A stretch of DNA of 64,000 bases from Salibacterium aidingense DSM 18341. Its GTDB lineage: Bacteria > Bacillota > Bacilli > Bacillales > Marinococcaceae. The stretch covers positions 62,001-126,000 of the forward strand of contig NZ_AUCI01000002.1 of the NCBI RefSeq assembly GCF_000429685.1, in the 5' to 3' direction. The translations under genes were made by a program, and so were the position numbers. The notes under the pieces were generated by a model. That model saw only the letters and a program-made list of their open reading frames with translations, searched no databases and had not been told where the DNA came from. This document shows, piece by piece, positions 51,213 through 61,225 of this stretch (within the stretch, counting starts at the first letter, position 1; the number at the start of each line of letters is the position of its first letter).

Positions 51213-52457
51213 ATGAGTGATAAAAGCCGTGTAGTAATTACCGGATTAGGAACAGTTAACCCGATTGGTCTCGATGTTGCTTCTTCCTGGAAAAATGCTG
51301 CGGCCGGAATTTCCGGAATTGGTGAGTTGACGCGGGTGAATAAAGAAGATTTTCCAATGAAAACATCAGCAGAAGTTCAAGACTTTGAACCGTCGGATTT
51401 TATTGATAAAAAAGACGCTAGAAAAATGGACCGTTTTACACAATTTGCCGTCGCCTCTGCAAAGATGGCACTGGAAGATGCAGATTACACGATCACAGAA
51501 GAAAATGCCGAACATGTCGGTGTTTGGATCGGTGCTGGTATTGGCGGCATGGAGACATATGAACAGCAGTTTCATAAATTTAATGAAAAAGGCTATAAAC
51601 GAGTCAGTCCTTTCTTTGTCCCAATGATGATACCAGACATGGCATCTGGACAAGTTTCCATTGTAACGGGGGCAAAAGGGATCAATTCCTGCTCGGTCAC
51701 AGCTTGTGCATCCGGCACGAATTCAATCGGCGATGCCTTTAAAGTGATTCAGAGGGGAGATGCAGAGGTGATGATTACGGGCGGAGCAGAGGCTCCGATC
51801 ACGAATATGGCCGTGGCCGGGTTTTGCTCGGCAAAAGCGGTCACAACGAATGAGGACCCCGCCTCCGCCTCCCGCCCTTTTGACAAAAATCGTGACGGTT
51901 TTGTTATGGGGGAAGGAGCCGGCATTTTAATCCTTGAATCGCTGGAATCTGCGAAAAACCGCGGGGCCCATATCTATGCAGAAATTGTAGGATACGGGGC
52001 AACGGGAGATGCTTATCATTTAACCGCACCAGCCCCTGAAGGAGAGGGCGCGGTCCGTTCCATGAAGCAGGCGGTTGAGGATGCCGGGCTTCAGCCGGAA
52101 GATATTCAATATGTCAATGCCCATGGTACAAGTACGGGGTATAATGATGAATACGAGACCACAGCTTTAAAATCTGTGTTTGGTTCCCACGCCTATCATT
52201 TAATGGTTAGTTCCACGAAGTCAATGACAGGGCATCTGCTTGGGGCTGCGGGTGGAGTAGAAGCTGTGTTTACGTTAAAAGCAATGGAGGACAGTATTGT
52301 CCCGCCCACCATTAATTACGAAGAACCTGATCCGGCCTGTGATCTCGATTATGTACCAAATGAACAGAGACAGGCTGAGATTAAGGCGGCTCTAAGTAAT
52401 TCTCTTGGATTTGGCGGACACAATGCCACGCTTGTATTTAAAAAATATGAAGCTTAA
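51213..52457 (+). CDS. fabF: Beta-ketoacyl-ACP synthase II
   Basis: The 414-residue elongating condensing enzyme has the catalytic cysteine in [16 protein letters not shown] and the two histidines in [14 protein letters not shown] and [15 protein letters not shown], and opens [15 protein letters not shown]. It extends acyl-ACP chains with malonyl-ACP. ATG 51213 follows AAGGAGAGAA; in-frame ATG 51189 overlaps no site. It is co-transcribed with fabH and ends at a hairpin near 52497. Confidence 0.95.
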   Translation: MSDKSRVVITGLGTVNPIGLDVASSWKNAAAGISGIGELTRVNKEDFPMKTSAEVQDFEPSDFIDKKDARKMDRFTQFAVASAKMALEDADYTITEENAEHVGVWIGAGIGGMETYEQQFHKFNEKGYKRVSPFFVPMMIPDMASGQVSIVTGAKGINSCSVTACASGTNSIGDAFKVIQRGDAEVMITGGAEAPITNMAVAGFCSAKAVTTNEDPASASRPFDKNRDGFVMGEGAGILILESLESAKNRGAHIYAEIVGYGATGDAYHLTAPAPEGEGAVRSMKQAVEDAGLQPEDIQYVNAHGTSTGYNDEYETTALKSVFGSHAYHLMVSSTKSMTGHLLGAAGGVEAVFTLKAMEDSIVPPTINYEEPDPACDLDYVPNEQRQAEIKAALSNSLGFGGHNATLVFKKYEA

Positions 52458-52496
52458 CCGTTCCCGGCGTTTGACCGGCTAGAGGGTAACTGCATA

Positions 52497-52535
52497 GAAA
52501 AACCTCTGTGGAAAATTTCACAGGGGTTTTTCAGC
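52497..52535 (+). terminator. Terminator of the fab operon
   Basis: GAAAAACCTCTGTG and CACAGGGGTTTTTC form a stem around GAAAATTT with a T-run, 40 bases after fabF. Confidence 0.85.
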
Positions 52536-52621
52536 GTTTGCCGCCTTGGAAGATTTCGATAGTAATTCTTATTTACAGCGGTTGCTGTGATAAGGATTCT
52601 GCGGGAAAAACCGGCTGCCAA

Positions 52622-52668
52622 AGAAAGACGAATCCCGGGAAGTACACCCGGGATTCGTCTTTCTTAAT
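52622..52668. terminator. Terminator of the LCP gene (bidirectional)
   Basis: AAGAAAGACGAATCCCGGG and CCCGGGATTCGTCTTTCTT form a perfect stem around AAGTACA. It overlaps the last codons of the minus-strand LCP gene and ends transcription from both sides. Confidence 0.9.
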
Positions 52669-53728
52669 AGCTGTTGTCTTCCTGTTCCGAAGCAGTTTGA
52701 ATGTCGTTAGAAGAGGATTGATTTAAGAAGTTTTTCAATTCCTGTCTGTTTGCCTGTTTGTCCATTTCAAGCACAAGACCAGCATGGCTGTATCTTTCGC
52801 TGGTATACGTATCATCTAAAGGCACACGCATAGTATCAATGTTGTTAATTTGATTCAACAATACGTCCTTGCCCAGGCCAAGCATTTTGCTTGTGGAAAC
52901 ATTGGTTTCCAGATTAGGACGGATGGCTCCAATTAATTGAGGAACCTTTGTGACGCTGCTGATAGAAAGCAATTCATCTTTTAATAAACCGAGCATCTCC
53001 TGTTGTCTCTGCACACGACCAAAGTCATTATTTTCATCCCCGCGGAAACGGACATATTCAAGGGCCTCTTCTCCATTTAAGTTCTGGGTCCCCGGTTGAA
53101 AATCAATATTCACGTTCCCTGAATTATCCTGATAATACATTCGTTCGTTAATATCGACTTCTATACCATCAGGAGCGATTGTATCGACCACTTCGATAAA
53201 ACCGTCAAAATTCACGGTAGCATGATAATCAATGTCTATGTCAAAATTTTCTTCAATCGTGTTCTGCAATAATTCAATCCCGCCATAAGCAAACGAGGCG
53301 TTGATTTTATTATTTTCATAGCCGGGAATTTCGACATAGGAATCCCTCATGATAGATGCCAGATTTACTTCCCCGTTTTTTGGGTTCAAATTGGCAACCA
53401 TTATCGTATCCGTGCGTTCCGTCCCGGATTCTTGTTCATCATCTACTCCAACGAGCAGAAAAGTAAGGTTTTCTTCCGCATTTTCTTCGGAGCTTTCGGT
53501 CACGTTTCCTTCTCTGCCGTTAGATTCTTCATCTCCTTGATCCTGTGAAGCTGACTGATTGTCTTCCTCTGTTACCGGGTTATTGTCACTATCACTGGCA
53601 AATGGCTGACCTCCTTGGGAAAAGGTGGTCAAAGTGGCCGTAATGGCCAACAGAGCTATTAAAAACGTTAAAACGTATAATTTTTTTTTCGCGGATGATT
53701 TTCGATATCTTCTTTTATGTCGTGCCAC
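52664..53728 (-). CDS. LytR-CpsA-Psr (LCP) family cell-wall polymer transferase
   Basis: The 354-residue protein has a basic N-terminus, one transmembrane helix (about residues 15-38), an acidic low-complexity linker (about 45-85) and an LCP domain (about 87-330) with LLVGVDDEQESGTERTDTIM, SIMRDSYVEIPG, NASFAYGG and ALEYVRFRGDENNDFGRVQR, which contain the pyrophosphate- and lipid-binding arginines and aspartates. It attaches teichoic-acid-type polymers to peptidoglycan outside the cell. The GGGAGGTAAAAAC site precedes ATG 53728. The acidic linker suits a salt-adapted organism. Confidence 0.9.
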   Translation of the reverse strand: MARHKRRYRKSSAKKKLYVLTFLIALLAITATLTTFSQGGQPFASDSDNNPVTEEDNQSASQDQGDEESNGREGNVTESSEENAEENLTFLLVGVDDEQESGTERTDTIMVANLNPKNGEVNLASIMRDSYVEIPGYENNKINASFAYGGIELLQNTIEENFDIDIDYHATVNFDGFIEVVDTIAPDGIEVDINERMYYQDNSGNVNIDFQPGTQNLNGEEALEYVRFRGDENNDFGRVQRQQEMLGLLKDELLSISSVTKVPQLIGAIRPNLETNVSTSKMLGLGKDVLLNQINNIDTMRVPLDDTYTSERYSHAGLVLEMDKQANRQELKNFLNQSSSNDIQTASEQEDNSY

Positions 53729-53825
53729 CGTTTTTACCTCCCTAGGACATTCAACCTTGATTATAACAGAAATGAGAGGATTCGTTGAATAAAAATTTTA
53801 GATAATGCAGCAATATCCGACGAAA

Positions 53826-56396
53826 CTAACTATTATTCGGCTTCATTCGAGCATAAATATAGGTAAGTGCTTCTGTTCTGCTTGTAATATTTTGATCAAG
53901 CACCTGTTGTTCCAGTTCAAACAGATACTCCTTAAATGCCGGGCCGGGGTGGAGACCCGCCTCCTTTAAATCATGGCCATTTACAAAGGTCGGCAGTTCT
54001 TTTCTTCTTTTTCGATATTCTCTCCATTGTGCCGCTTTCCTTGTATCCGTGTTATCCCCTGCTTCCCAGGCGAGAGCGGTAAAGTAAAGAGCTTCGCTGC
54101 ACGTATGGGCGGCAAACGAGTGAATGGACCCTAAACTTTCGAATGGTTCCCTTTTTTCGCGGGCAAATATAAAAGCAATGTCCTTGACAGTGATTTTTTG
54201 TGGTTTGGTCAGGGTGGCTGCTTCCGCATATTTCACCGTTTGTTCATTTTTTAAATAAAGACATAAAATAATACAAAACCAATGTTCCAGTGTTCCGACC
54301 ACACCCTGTTCTTGAAGGAATTTTGTTAAAACAGCTCTGGAATGTTGCTCCCAGAGAGCACCGGGAAAGAATTTGTTTAAAACTCCAAGCTGACGAAGAC
54401 GTTCCAGGCTTTGCAGTGGATCTGTTTCATGAAATAGATATTTAAATTCTGAGGCAATCCGGGTACGGGACAGAGACGAGACAGCGGAAACCGAGTGATG
54501 GACAAAAGCTGTGGTTTCTTGATTCATTTGAAAAGAAAACCGTTGTTCAAACCGGATGCCTCTTATAATTCTTGTAGGATCTTCTACAAAGCTTAGATTA
54601 TGGAGAACACGAAGGGTTTTATTCTTTATATCCTCCAGCCCGTTAAAATAATCAAGCAGCTCTCCGAAATGGGAAGGGCGCAGGGAAACGGCCATGGCAT
54701 TCATTGTAAAATCCCTGCGGAATAAATCTTCTTTAATGTTGGAACGGGAAACGGTTGGCAGGGCGGCAGGCTTCTCATAATATTCAGTTCTTGATGTGGT
54801 AAAATCAAGCCTGCGTCCGGATTTTGTGGTGACAGTCGCTGTCCCGAATGTTTCATGGATGGCGGTACTGCCCCCGATGCTGGAAGCAAAATCTTCCGCC
54901 AGGGCAATCCCATCGCCTTCTACAACAATGTCAATGTCTTCACTCGACGTTTCTAAAAGTAAATCACGGACCATTCCCCCTATAATAAAAGCATTCATTT
55001 GTTTTGCCGCTGCTAATTGGCCGGCTTGTTTTAACAACTGCAGGACGTCTTCGGGAAGATGTGTTTCCATCAGTTTTTTCATATTTTCCGGCTTTTTTTT
55101 CCGGGTAGGAGAAGGATAGTGTAATTGTTCAATAATATCCGTCCGGGAAACGATACCTATCATTTTCTGATCGTCGAGTACCGGAGCGCGCCCGATATTG
55201 TGCTGAATAAAAATTCCTTGGATGTCTTCAAACGAAGTATCTTTGGAGACCGTCACGGGGTTGGTGCTCATGTATCCTTTCACAGGAGCATGTCCCAGGT
55301 TATGCTGCACAGCTTTATCAATATCACGGCGGGAAATAATCCCGATTAGTTCATTGTTTTCATCGACAACTGGAAATCCATTATGGCCATATTGGATTAA
55401 TCGTTTTTTTGTTTCCTCGACGCTAATGTCAGGGGTGATTGTTTTCACAGGGACAGACATGATGGAAGCAGCTGTCAAGGGGGGAGTAATAGAATGTTTT
55501 AGGTGATGTTTCACTTCTTGGAGTATCTCAGATAGTTTAGATCCTTTTACAGAGGCGGAGGCTGCCCGTTCATGTCCACCCCCATGAAAATGCTGCATAA
55601 GCGGAATCAGATTGATACGGTCAGAGGCTGATCGTCCAATGATGAATACTTTATTGTGCATGCTGGTAACAGTAATAACGGCATCAGCTCCCGTTGTTTC
55701 CATTAAACGCGAGGTGATCACGTTTAAACTGCCGATATAGTGATCAGTGTCCAGGCTGGCAACAACTACATCCAACCCTTCTTCTCCAATATTTTCGGAA
55801 GAGGAAAGAAATTGTTGAAAGGCTTCCTGCTGTTTCACAGACAATGTGTCTTCGGAAAACTGCTGGACCAGTTCAAGTTTCATTCCATTCTCCATCAAAA
55901 ATACCCCGGCCTTCAGGTCCCGCAGGCTTGTACCCGGATATGTAAAAGAGCCGGTATCCGTATAGAGACCGAGCGCATATAAAGTTGCTTCAAAATCTGT
56001 CGGCTTCCACTCTCGTTTCATCCACTCTTCAAGCAGAATGGTGATGGCGGCTCCCGTATTTTCTAAATAATACGTTGTGTTCGCGCGCTTTTGCTCGGCA
56101 GGAAGCGGGTGATGATCATACACCGTCACCGGGATGGTGCTTTTTGTCAGAAAGGAAGCAATGGTGCGGTCAAGAGAGGGGGTATCCGTTAGAATAATAT
56201 GATCGACGTTTTCCCAGATAATGTGTTCTTCAGAAACAAACGGAAAGCTGTCTCTGTATATAGCCAGATACTGCTGCACTTGTTCGGACTGTTGTTTGGA
56301 AAGTACCATCGAAGCGCCTTCATGAAGACTGGAAGCTGCCACCATCGAAGCTAAAGCATCAAAATCCATATGCTCATGTGTTAGAATGATTTCCAT
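53826..56396 (-). CDS. DHH - CBS - tRNA nucleotidyltransferase fusion protein
   Basis: The 856-residue protein is a fusion. Residues 1-200 are a DHH phosphoesterase domain (HEHMDFDA, YDHHPLPA at 94-97, GLYTDTGSF), 210-295 the DHHA1 domain (GGGHERAA), 308-425 two CBS domains, 455-600 a class II polynucleotide nucleotidyltransferase head (IIGGMVRDLL, catalytic DID at 487-489, RRDFTMNAMAV) and the rest the RNA-binding body (EDPTRIIRGIRFEQRF). Related fusions are known in bacteria, and in some bacilli CC- and A-adding to tRNA are split between two enzymes, so this could be a CC-adding enzyme. The DHH part suggests nano-RNA or cyclic-dinucleotide hydrolysis and the CBS part an adenosine ligand. 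A small helical gene lies just downstream of its promoter side at 56400. Confidence 0.85.
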   Translation of the reverse strand: MEIILTHEHMDFDALASMVAASSLHEGASMVLSKQQSEQVQQYLAIYRDSFPFVSEEHIIWENVDHIILTDTPSLDRTIASFLTKSTIPVTVYDHHPLPAEQKRANTTYYLENTGAAITILLEEWMKREWKPTDFEATLYALGLYTDTGSFTYPGTSLRDLKAGVFLMENGMKLELVQQFSEDTLSVKQQEAFQQFLSSSENIGEEGLDVVVASLDTDHYIGSLNVITSRLMETTGADAVITVTSMHNKVFIIGRSASDRINLIPLMQHFHGGGHERAASASVKGSKLSEILQEVKHHLKHSITPPLTAASIMSVPVKTITPDISVEETKKRLIQYGHNGFPVVDENNELIGIISRRDIDKAVQHNLGHAPVKGYMSTNPVTVSKDTSFEDIQGIFIQHNIGRAPVLDDQKMIGIVSRTDIIEQLHYPSPTRKKKPENMKKLMETHLPEDVLQLLKQAGQLAAAKQMNAFIIGGMVRDLLLETSSEDIDIVVEGDGIALAEDFASSIGGSTAIHETFGTATVTTKSGRRLDFTTSRTEYYEKPAALPTVSRSNIKEDLFRRDFTMNAMAVSLRPSHFGELLDYFNGLEDIKNKTLRVLHNLSFVEDPTRIIRGIRFEQRFSFQMNQETTAFVHHSVSAVSSLSRTRIASEFKYLFHETDPLQSLERLRQLGVLNKFFPGALWEQHSRAVLTKFLQEQGVVGTLEHWFCIILCLYLKNEQTVKYAEAATLTKPQKITVKDIAFIFAREKREPFESLGSIHSFAAHTCSEALYFTALAWEAGDNTDTRKAAQWREYRKRRKELPTFVNGHDLKEAGLHPGPAFKEYLFELEQQVLDQNITSRTEALTYIYARMKPNNS

Positions 56397-56399
56397 TTT

Positions 56400-56693
56400 T
56401 TATTCCTCCGGCTGCTGTTCATTTTTTATATACATCAGATATTGATGAAATTCCTTAAGGGCAAGAGAAAGAATAGCTTCGGTTGTATTCTGTTCTGGAG
56501 GCATCCCAACTTCCTCAAAATATTGTTTGATATCTTCCAATTGTTCCTTCTGTTCATTGTATAAACGCAAATGAGTGAAGAAGGTTTCATTTCCCAGGTG
56601 TTCGGCTTTCTCGTTTAAGTCTTTGACCAATTCGTCGTACTTCTTCATGTTTTCATATAGTTCCTGCTGCTGTTTTTCACGGTGAGTAGCCAA
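56400..56693 (-). CDS. Hypothetical helical protein (TTG start)
   Basis: The start is best placed at TTG (complement of 56691-56693) since AGGAGGGG lies 5 bases before it; the in-frame ATG at 56729 lacks a site. The 97-residue product is almost entirely helical and charged, with a likely coiled coil at 5-60 (QQQELYENMKKYDELVKDLN), and a hydrophobic end helix (ILSLALKEFHQYLMYI). It ends 3 bases before the fusion gene's ATG, so the two are co-transcribed and translationally linked. No family recognised. Confidence 0.7.
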   Translation of the reverse strand: MATHREKQQQELYENMKKYDELVKDLNEKAEHLGNETFFTHLRLYNEQKEQLEDIKQYFEEVGMPPEQNTTEAILSLALKEFHQYLMYIKNEQQPEE

Positions 56694-56881
56694 ATTCGCC
56701 CCTCCTGCATAAAGTATGGTTAAAGGCATCTGCCTTTATTACGAAATATTTTAATAACAATTTTCGGATAACGAAAGGATTTTGATGAATCTGCAGCGAA
56801 AGGTTTTGTTGTTTATTACAAGTATAAAACATAATACCCCGGCGTGTCTTTGAAGGTTGAAAAGTAAAGGAGAGAATGAAC

Positions 56882-57088
56882 ATGATTGTCAGACTGATTC
56901 TGCTGGCAATAGGGTTTGGCCTGGCAGCTGCGGGGGGAATAAGTCTCATAGCGTATTTAAATTACATCCCGGCCGGATTAACCATACTGGAATATATAAT
57001 GTTTATTTTTCAACGTTCCGAAGCTGCTTTACTCGTGCTCGGATTAGTACTGATCACAGGAAGCATTTACTGGCCTGAAAAATCTTGA
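56882..57088 (+). CDS. Small two-helix membrane protein
   Basis: ATG 56882 lies 8 bases after AAAGGAGAG (ATG 56876 is too close) and encodes 68 residues with two hydrophobic segments (2-25 and 36-60) and a short polar end WPEKS. It is placed directly before the yjbA gene. No motif or named family is recognised, but the ribosome site and codon use support a real gene. Function unknown. Confidence 0.65.
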   Translation: MIVRLILLAIGFGLAAAGGISLIAYLNYIPAGLTILEYIMFIFQRSEAALLVLGLVLITGSIYWPEKS

Positions 57089-57172
57089 GAACATTCCACG
57101 TCTAAAAGAGAATAAAACAAATTTTCTCTGACTATACTGTTGGTACAAATGGATAGCAAGGAGGGTGAAACG

Positions 57173-57922
57173 ATGCCCCGAATCCGTGATGTGTGGATTA
57201 ATTGGTTTGAAGGGGAAGAAAATGGGTATAATGTCTGCCCTTTTCATGAGTGGAATGCGGAAGATCGAATTGAAGTTCTCGATCAGGCTGAAATTGTAAA
57301 AGTAACGGAACGGTTGTTTGATTATGTAGAAAATCGATTGGAAGATATACCAGAGGTTTTGCTTCAGGAAGTATTTCAAAAGAGTACACTCCGAAAAAAA
57401 ATGACCCGTATTACGTTGGATTACTGTTTTATCATGTTTGACGGGACCCGGGTTCTAGCTGTTGACACCCTCGGCTATAAAACCCCTATCCGTAAAAGCT
57501 GTCTAACCCCTAAGCATGAAAGAACGGTAAAAGAAATGATGGAAACAGATACATCCCCGGCTTTTGATCTGGAGATGGAAGTGGTGCCGAAGGAGTATCA
57601 TATTTTGTCTCCTCATCCAGATTATATGAGAGGTTTAACGAGAAAGGAAAGGCAATTGAAGCAGTTGTTGTTTATGGCTATGGATCAGCTGTATACTTCC
57701 GGAGAACCGGCAGAAATCCGGTATTGGTTTACAGAATGGGCTCCGTACAAATATGAAGAAATTCAGCAGAACATGGACAAAGACACAATATGGCATCAAT
57801 TATATAATGAAGTCAAAGTAGGCTGGTCTTTGGATCACTATGAATTGTGCCAAAAAATGATTAAAGGCCAGCCGTTCTTTGAAAAACTTTGGAATATGCA
57901 GCATGAAGAAGAAGTGAAATAG
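57173..57922 (+). CDS. yjbA: YjbA-like DUF3603 protein
   Basis: The 249-residue cytosolic protein matches B. subtilis Yjb[61 protein letters not shown] and [20 protein letters not shown]. The function of DUF3603 is not established. ATG 57173 follows AAGGAGGGTG. As in B. subtilis, the trpS gene is adjacent (here convergent beyond a small gene), which supports orthology. Confidence 0.88.
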   Translation: MPRIRDVWINWFEGEENGYNVCPFHEWNAEDRIEVLDQAEIVKVTERLFDYVENRLEDIPEVLLQEVFQKSTLRKKMTRITLDYCFIMFDGTRVLAVDTLGYKTPIRKSCLTPKHERTVKEMMETDTSPAFDLEMEVVPKEYHILSPHPDYMRGLTRKERQLKQLLFMAMDQLYTSGEPAEIRYWFTEWAPYKYEEIQQNMDKDTIWHQLYNEVKVGWSLDHYELCQKMIKGQPFFEKLWNMQHEEEVK

Positions 57923-57995
57923 CGGGAGATCTTTACACAGAGAGAATTGTTCCATATAATAAAAAGAGACATATGTTAGCGAAGCAGGTGATACA

Positions 57996-58109
57996 ATGGA
58001 TGGACTAGCTTACGCCGTGATGCAGGGATTTACAATCCTGTTTGCGGTAGGAACCATTGGGTTCAGCGTATGGGTAGGAAAGATTTGGAGAAAGCAGAAA
58101 GGCTATTAA
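57996..58109 (+). CDS. Tiny membrane protein of 37 residues
   Basis: ATG 57996, 6 bases after GCAGGTGA, opens a 37-residue product with one transmembrane helix (VMQGFTILFAVGTIGFSVWV) and a basic end GKIWRKQKGY, followed immediately by a terminator. The pattern of one helix and basic tail is that of bacterial small membrane proteins. No homologue is recognised. Confidence 0.6.
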   Translation: MDGLAYAVMQGFTILFAVGTIGFSVWVGKIWRKQKGY

Positions 58110-58147
58110 AAAAGACGAAGCTTGGGACCCCAAGCTTCGTCTTTTTT
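58108..58147. terminator. Bidirectional terminator between the 37-residue gene and trpS
   Basis: AAAAGACGAAGCTTGGG and CCCAAGCTTCGTCTTTT form a near-perfect stem around AC, with A and T runs outside. It overlaps the stop of the small gene. Confidence 0.93.
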
Positions 58148-58224
58148 ACGGGGGATCTGTTCTGAGCTGGAGTTACTACCTTTACATAGGGTCCATTCGA
58201 CGTTGTCACAGGGCGTGACGCGAA

Positions 58225-59229
<1,005 letters not shown>

Positions 59230-59376
59230 CTATGTAACGTCCTTTAAGACTTTTTCGTTTTTTTCTCTTCTACATCATATCGAAAGTCTTTTCCCGAGTA
59301 AACCACATTCTCTTCATCATGCATGTCTCTTTTATTCTACGCATATACTATGGCAAATAAGCGGAGGTATGGTTTG

Positions 59377-60483
59377 ATGCGCATTCACATTTGGACAGCC
59401 TCATATGGATATGGACATATTAAAGCGGCGCTGCTTCTTCAGCAGGAGCTGCAAGCACGAAATCACGAGGCCGTGATTTGCCGACCGCTGGAAAATAAAA
59501 GCCCTCTGCTGCATAAGTGGAGCAGCCGGGGGTATAGAGGAGTACTTCGCTGGTTCCCTGCTGTGTGGAGAAAATGCTGCCGCCGCCGGTTGTCTGCGTT
59601 TATTTCTGTGGTGGCTGATCACTATCAGGAGTCGATTCAGCAAGCCCTGAATGCGGACCTTGTATTGTCCGTTCATCCACTGCTTAGTGCCGTAGCAGCG
59701 GAAGGGAAGAAGAAAAATAAGAAACCATTTCTGCCGCTTTATCATATCGCTACTGATTATTGGGATCCTCCGATTACGCATCATCCTGAAGTGGACGGCT
59801 ATTTTTTACCAGCTTTGCCCGGACAGGCCCCTTCCAGCGGCACAAAGCCGGTATTTCCTTTTGGACTACCGGTGGAACCTAAAAATAAGCCGTATACGAA
59901 AAAAGAATGCTGCCTGGAACATGGCTGGGACCAAGCCAAGCCACTTCTTCTTGTATGCGGCGGGGGAGATGGGAATTTCCCATTTCAAAAAAAGCTGGCA
60001 GAACTATGCAGCCTCCCAGCTCCGGCGACCATCGTCTTCATGACGGGGACAAAAAAGTGGTCCGCAAAACAAAGGTCTGCCCGGCACCATGTTATTACTC
60101 TTCCATTTACGGAGCGGTTCACCGATTATTTACAGGCAGCCGACATTTTAATCACCAAAGGGGGAGGTATGACTCTGACAGAAGCAGCTCTGTACGAAAC
60201 ACCAACGATCATTGTCTCCCCTCTCCCCGGACAGGAAGAGAGAAACACAGCTTATTTTATAAAACACCATGCTGCTTATGCTGCGTTTTCTTCAAGATCG
60301 ATGAGGCAGGAAACCAATTTGTTTATGCAGAGTCCATTTGAAAGAGAGAAAATGAAGCGGCGGTTAAGAAGGCTTCAGGCTCCGGATAGTACAGCCCGCA
60401 TTATAGATACAGCTCTGCGGCTTGCTGCTAAGAGCGGTGCTTCAACCCAAGGTAAACAGCATATAACGGAACCCCCAACATAA
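59377..60483 (+). CDS. MurG/UgtP-like glycosyltransferase
   Basis: The 368-residue protein resembles diacylglycerol glucosyltransferases and MGDG synthases: ASYGYGHIKAALLLQQELQ (Gly-rich N-domain), LVLSVHPLLSAVAAEGK, and the nucleotide-sugar site LLLVCGGGDGNFPFQKK with DILITKGGGMTLTEAALYE and SPLPGQEERNTAYF in the C-domain. It would transfer a sugar from UDP-sugar to a lipid at the membrane. ATG 59377 follows GCGGAGGT. Its 3' end overlaps a small gene on the opposite strand by 56 bases. The lipid acceptor is unknown. Confidence 0.85.
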   Translation: MRIHIWTASYGYGHIKAALLLQQELQARNHEAVICRPLENKSPLLHKWSSRGYRGVLRWFPAVWRKCCRRRLSAFISVVADHYQESIQQALNADLVLSVHPLLSAVAAEGKKKNKKPFLPLYHIATDYWDPPITHHPEVDGYFLPALPGQAPSSGTKPVFPFGLPVEPKNKPYTKKECCLEHGWDQAKPLLLVCGGGDGNFPFQKKLAELCSLPAPATIVFMTGTKKWSAKQRSARHHVITLPFTERFTDYLQAADILITKGGGMTLTEAALYETPTIIVSPLPGQEERNTAYFIKHHAAYAAFSSRSMRQETNLFMQSPFEREKMKRRLRRLQAPDSTARIIDTALRLAAKSGASTQGKQHITEPPT

Positions 60484-60592
60484 GCACAGCTGCTAAAGGA
60501 CCACGTCCTAATACGGGGAACACCGTGGATAGAAGGACAAAGACGAGGACCATTACAGTAAGAATATATACAAGGATACGGGTAATCAGCAT
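60428..60592 (-). CDS. Small membrane protein, antisense to the glycosyltransferase 3' end
   Basis: Starting at ATG 60592 (site TAGGTG) this 54-residue product has two hydrophobic segments (ITRILVYILTVMVLVFVLLS and PLAAVLMLGVPLYAVYLGL) and a basic end KHRS. A longer frame to 60643 exists but its start lacks a site. It overlaps 56 bases of the glycosyltransferase gene and is divergent from the TlpA-like gene. Function unknown. Confidence 0.55.
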   Translation of the reverse strand: MLITRILVYILTVMVLVFVLLSTVFPVLGRGPLAAVLMLGVPLYAVYLGLKHRS

Positions 60593-60628
60593 TGTAACAC
60601 CTACATTCTGGGAAAGGAGGATTTCTTC

Positions 60629-61225
60629 TTGCGTTTTTTTCAAAAACGGTTGATGTTTCTGGCCTTGTGTGGATTAATTTTCATTTCTGGTTTATTTTAT
60701 CAAGCATCTTACAGTCCGGCAAAAAAAGCGGAACAAGCGGCGGCTGGATATCCGGTAGCACAGGATGGAGAGACTGCTCCTGAACTGGAACTGCGGGGCA
60801 TGAATAATGAAATGTATTCTCTTGGCTCGTTTATGGATCAACCCTTATTAATAACTTTTTTTGCGAGCTGGTGCGGCATTTGCCAGCAGGAACTACCGCA
60901 GTTGTCTTCCTATTATCAGGACAATAAAGACCGCTTCAATATGGTAGCAGTTAATGCTACCACCCAGGAATACCAGAAAGAGCAGGTAGTCCAGTTTGTT
61001 CAGGAAGGGGAGCTCTCCATGCCGGTGCTCCTGGATGAGGAGGGCAGAGCGGCTGATGCATTTCAGGTTACCGGCGTACCTATTTCTTTTCTGCTCAATG
61101 AAAGGGGGACGATTTTAGAGACTTATTACGGGCCGATTGAGAAAGAAAAACTTGAAAATGCAATCGCCGCTGCAGGAAAGGAACCATCCCGGGACAAAGC
61201 AGAAACCTCCTCTTTTAAAAAATAA
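60629..61225 (+). CDS. TlpA/ResA-like membrane-anchored thioredoxin
   Basis: The 198-residue protein begins at TTG 60629, 8 bases after GAAAGGAGG. An N-terminal helix (about 8-28) anchors it; the thioredoxin domain has FFASWCGICQQELPQ (CxxC) and the cis-proline loop GVPISFLLNE. Such proteins keep cysteines reduced outside the membrane for cytochrome or disulfide work. Its last 11 bases overlap the end of the convergent cation exchanger gene. Unlike the redoxin at 37921, both redox residues here are cysteine. Confidence 0.9.
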   Translation: MRFFQKRLMFLALCGLIFISGLFYQASYSPAKKAEQAAAGYPVAQDGETAPELELRGMNNEMYSLGSFMDQPLLITFFASWCGICQQELPQLSSYYQDNKDRFNMVAVNATTQEYQKEQVVQFVQEGELSMPVLLDEEGRAADAFQVTGVPISFLLNERGTILETYYGPIEKEKLENAIAAAGKEPSRDKAETSSFKK

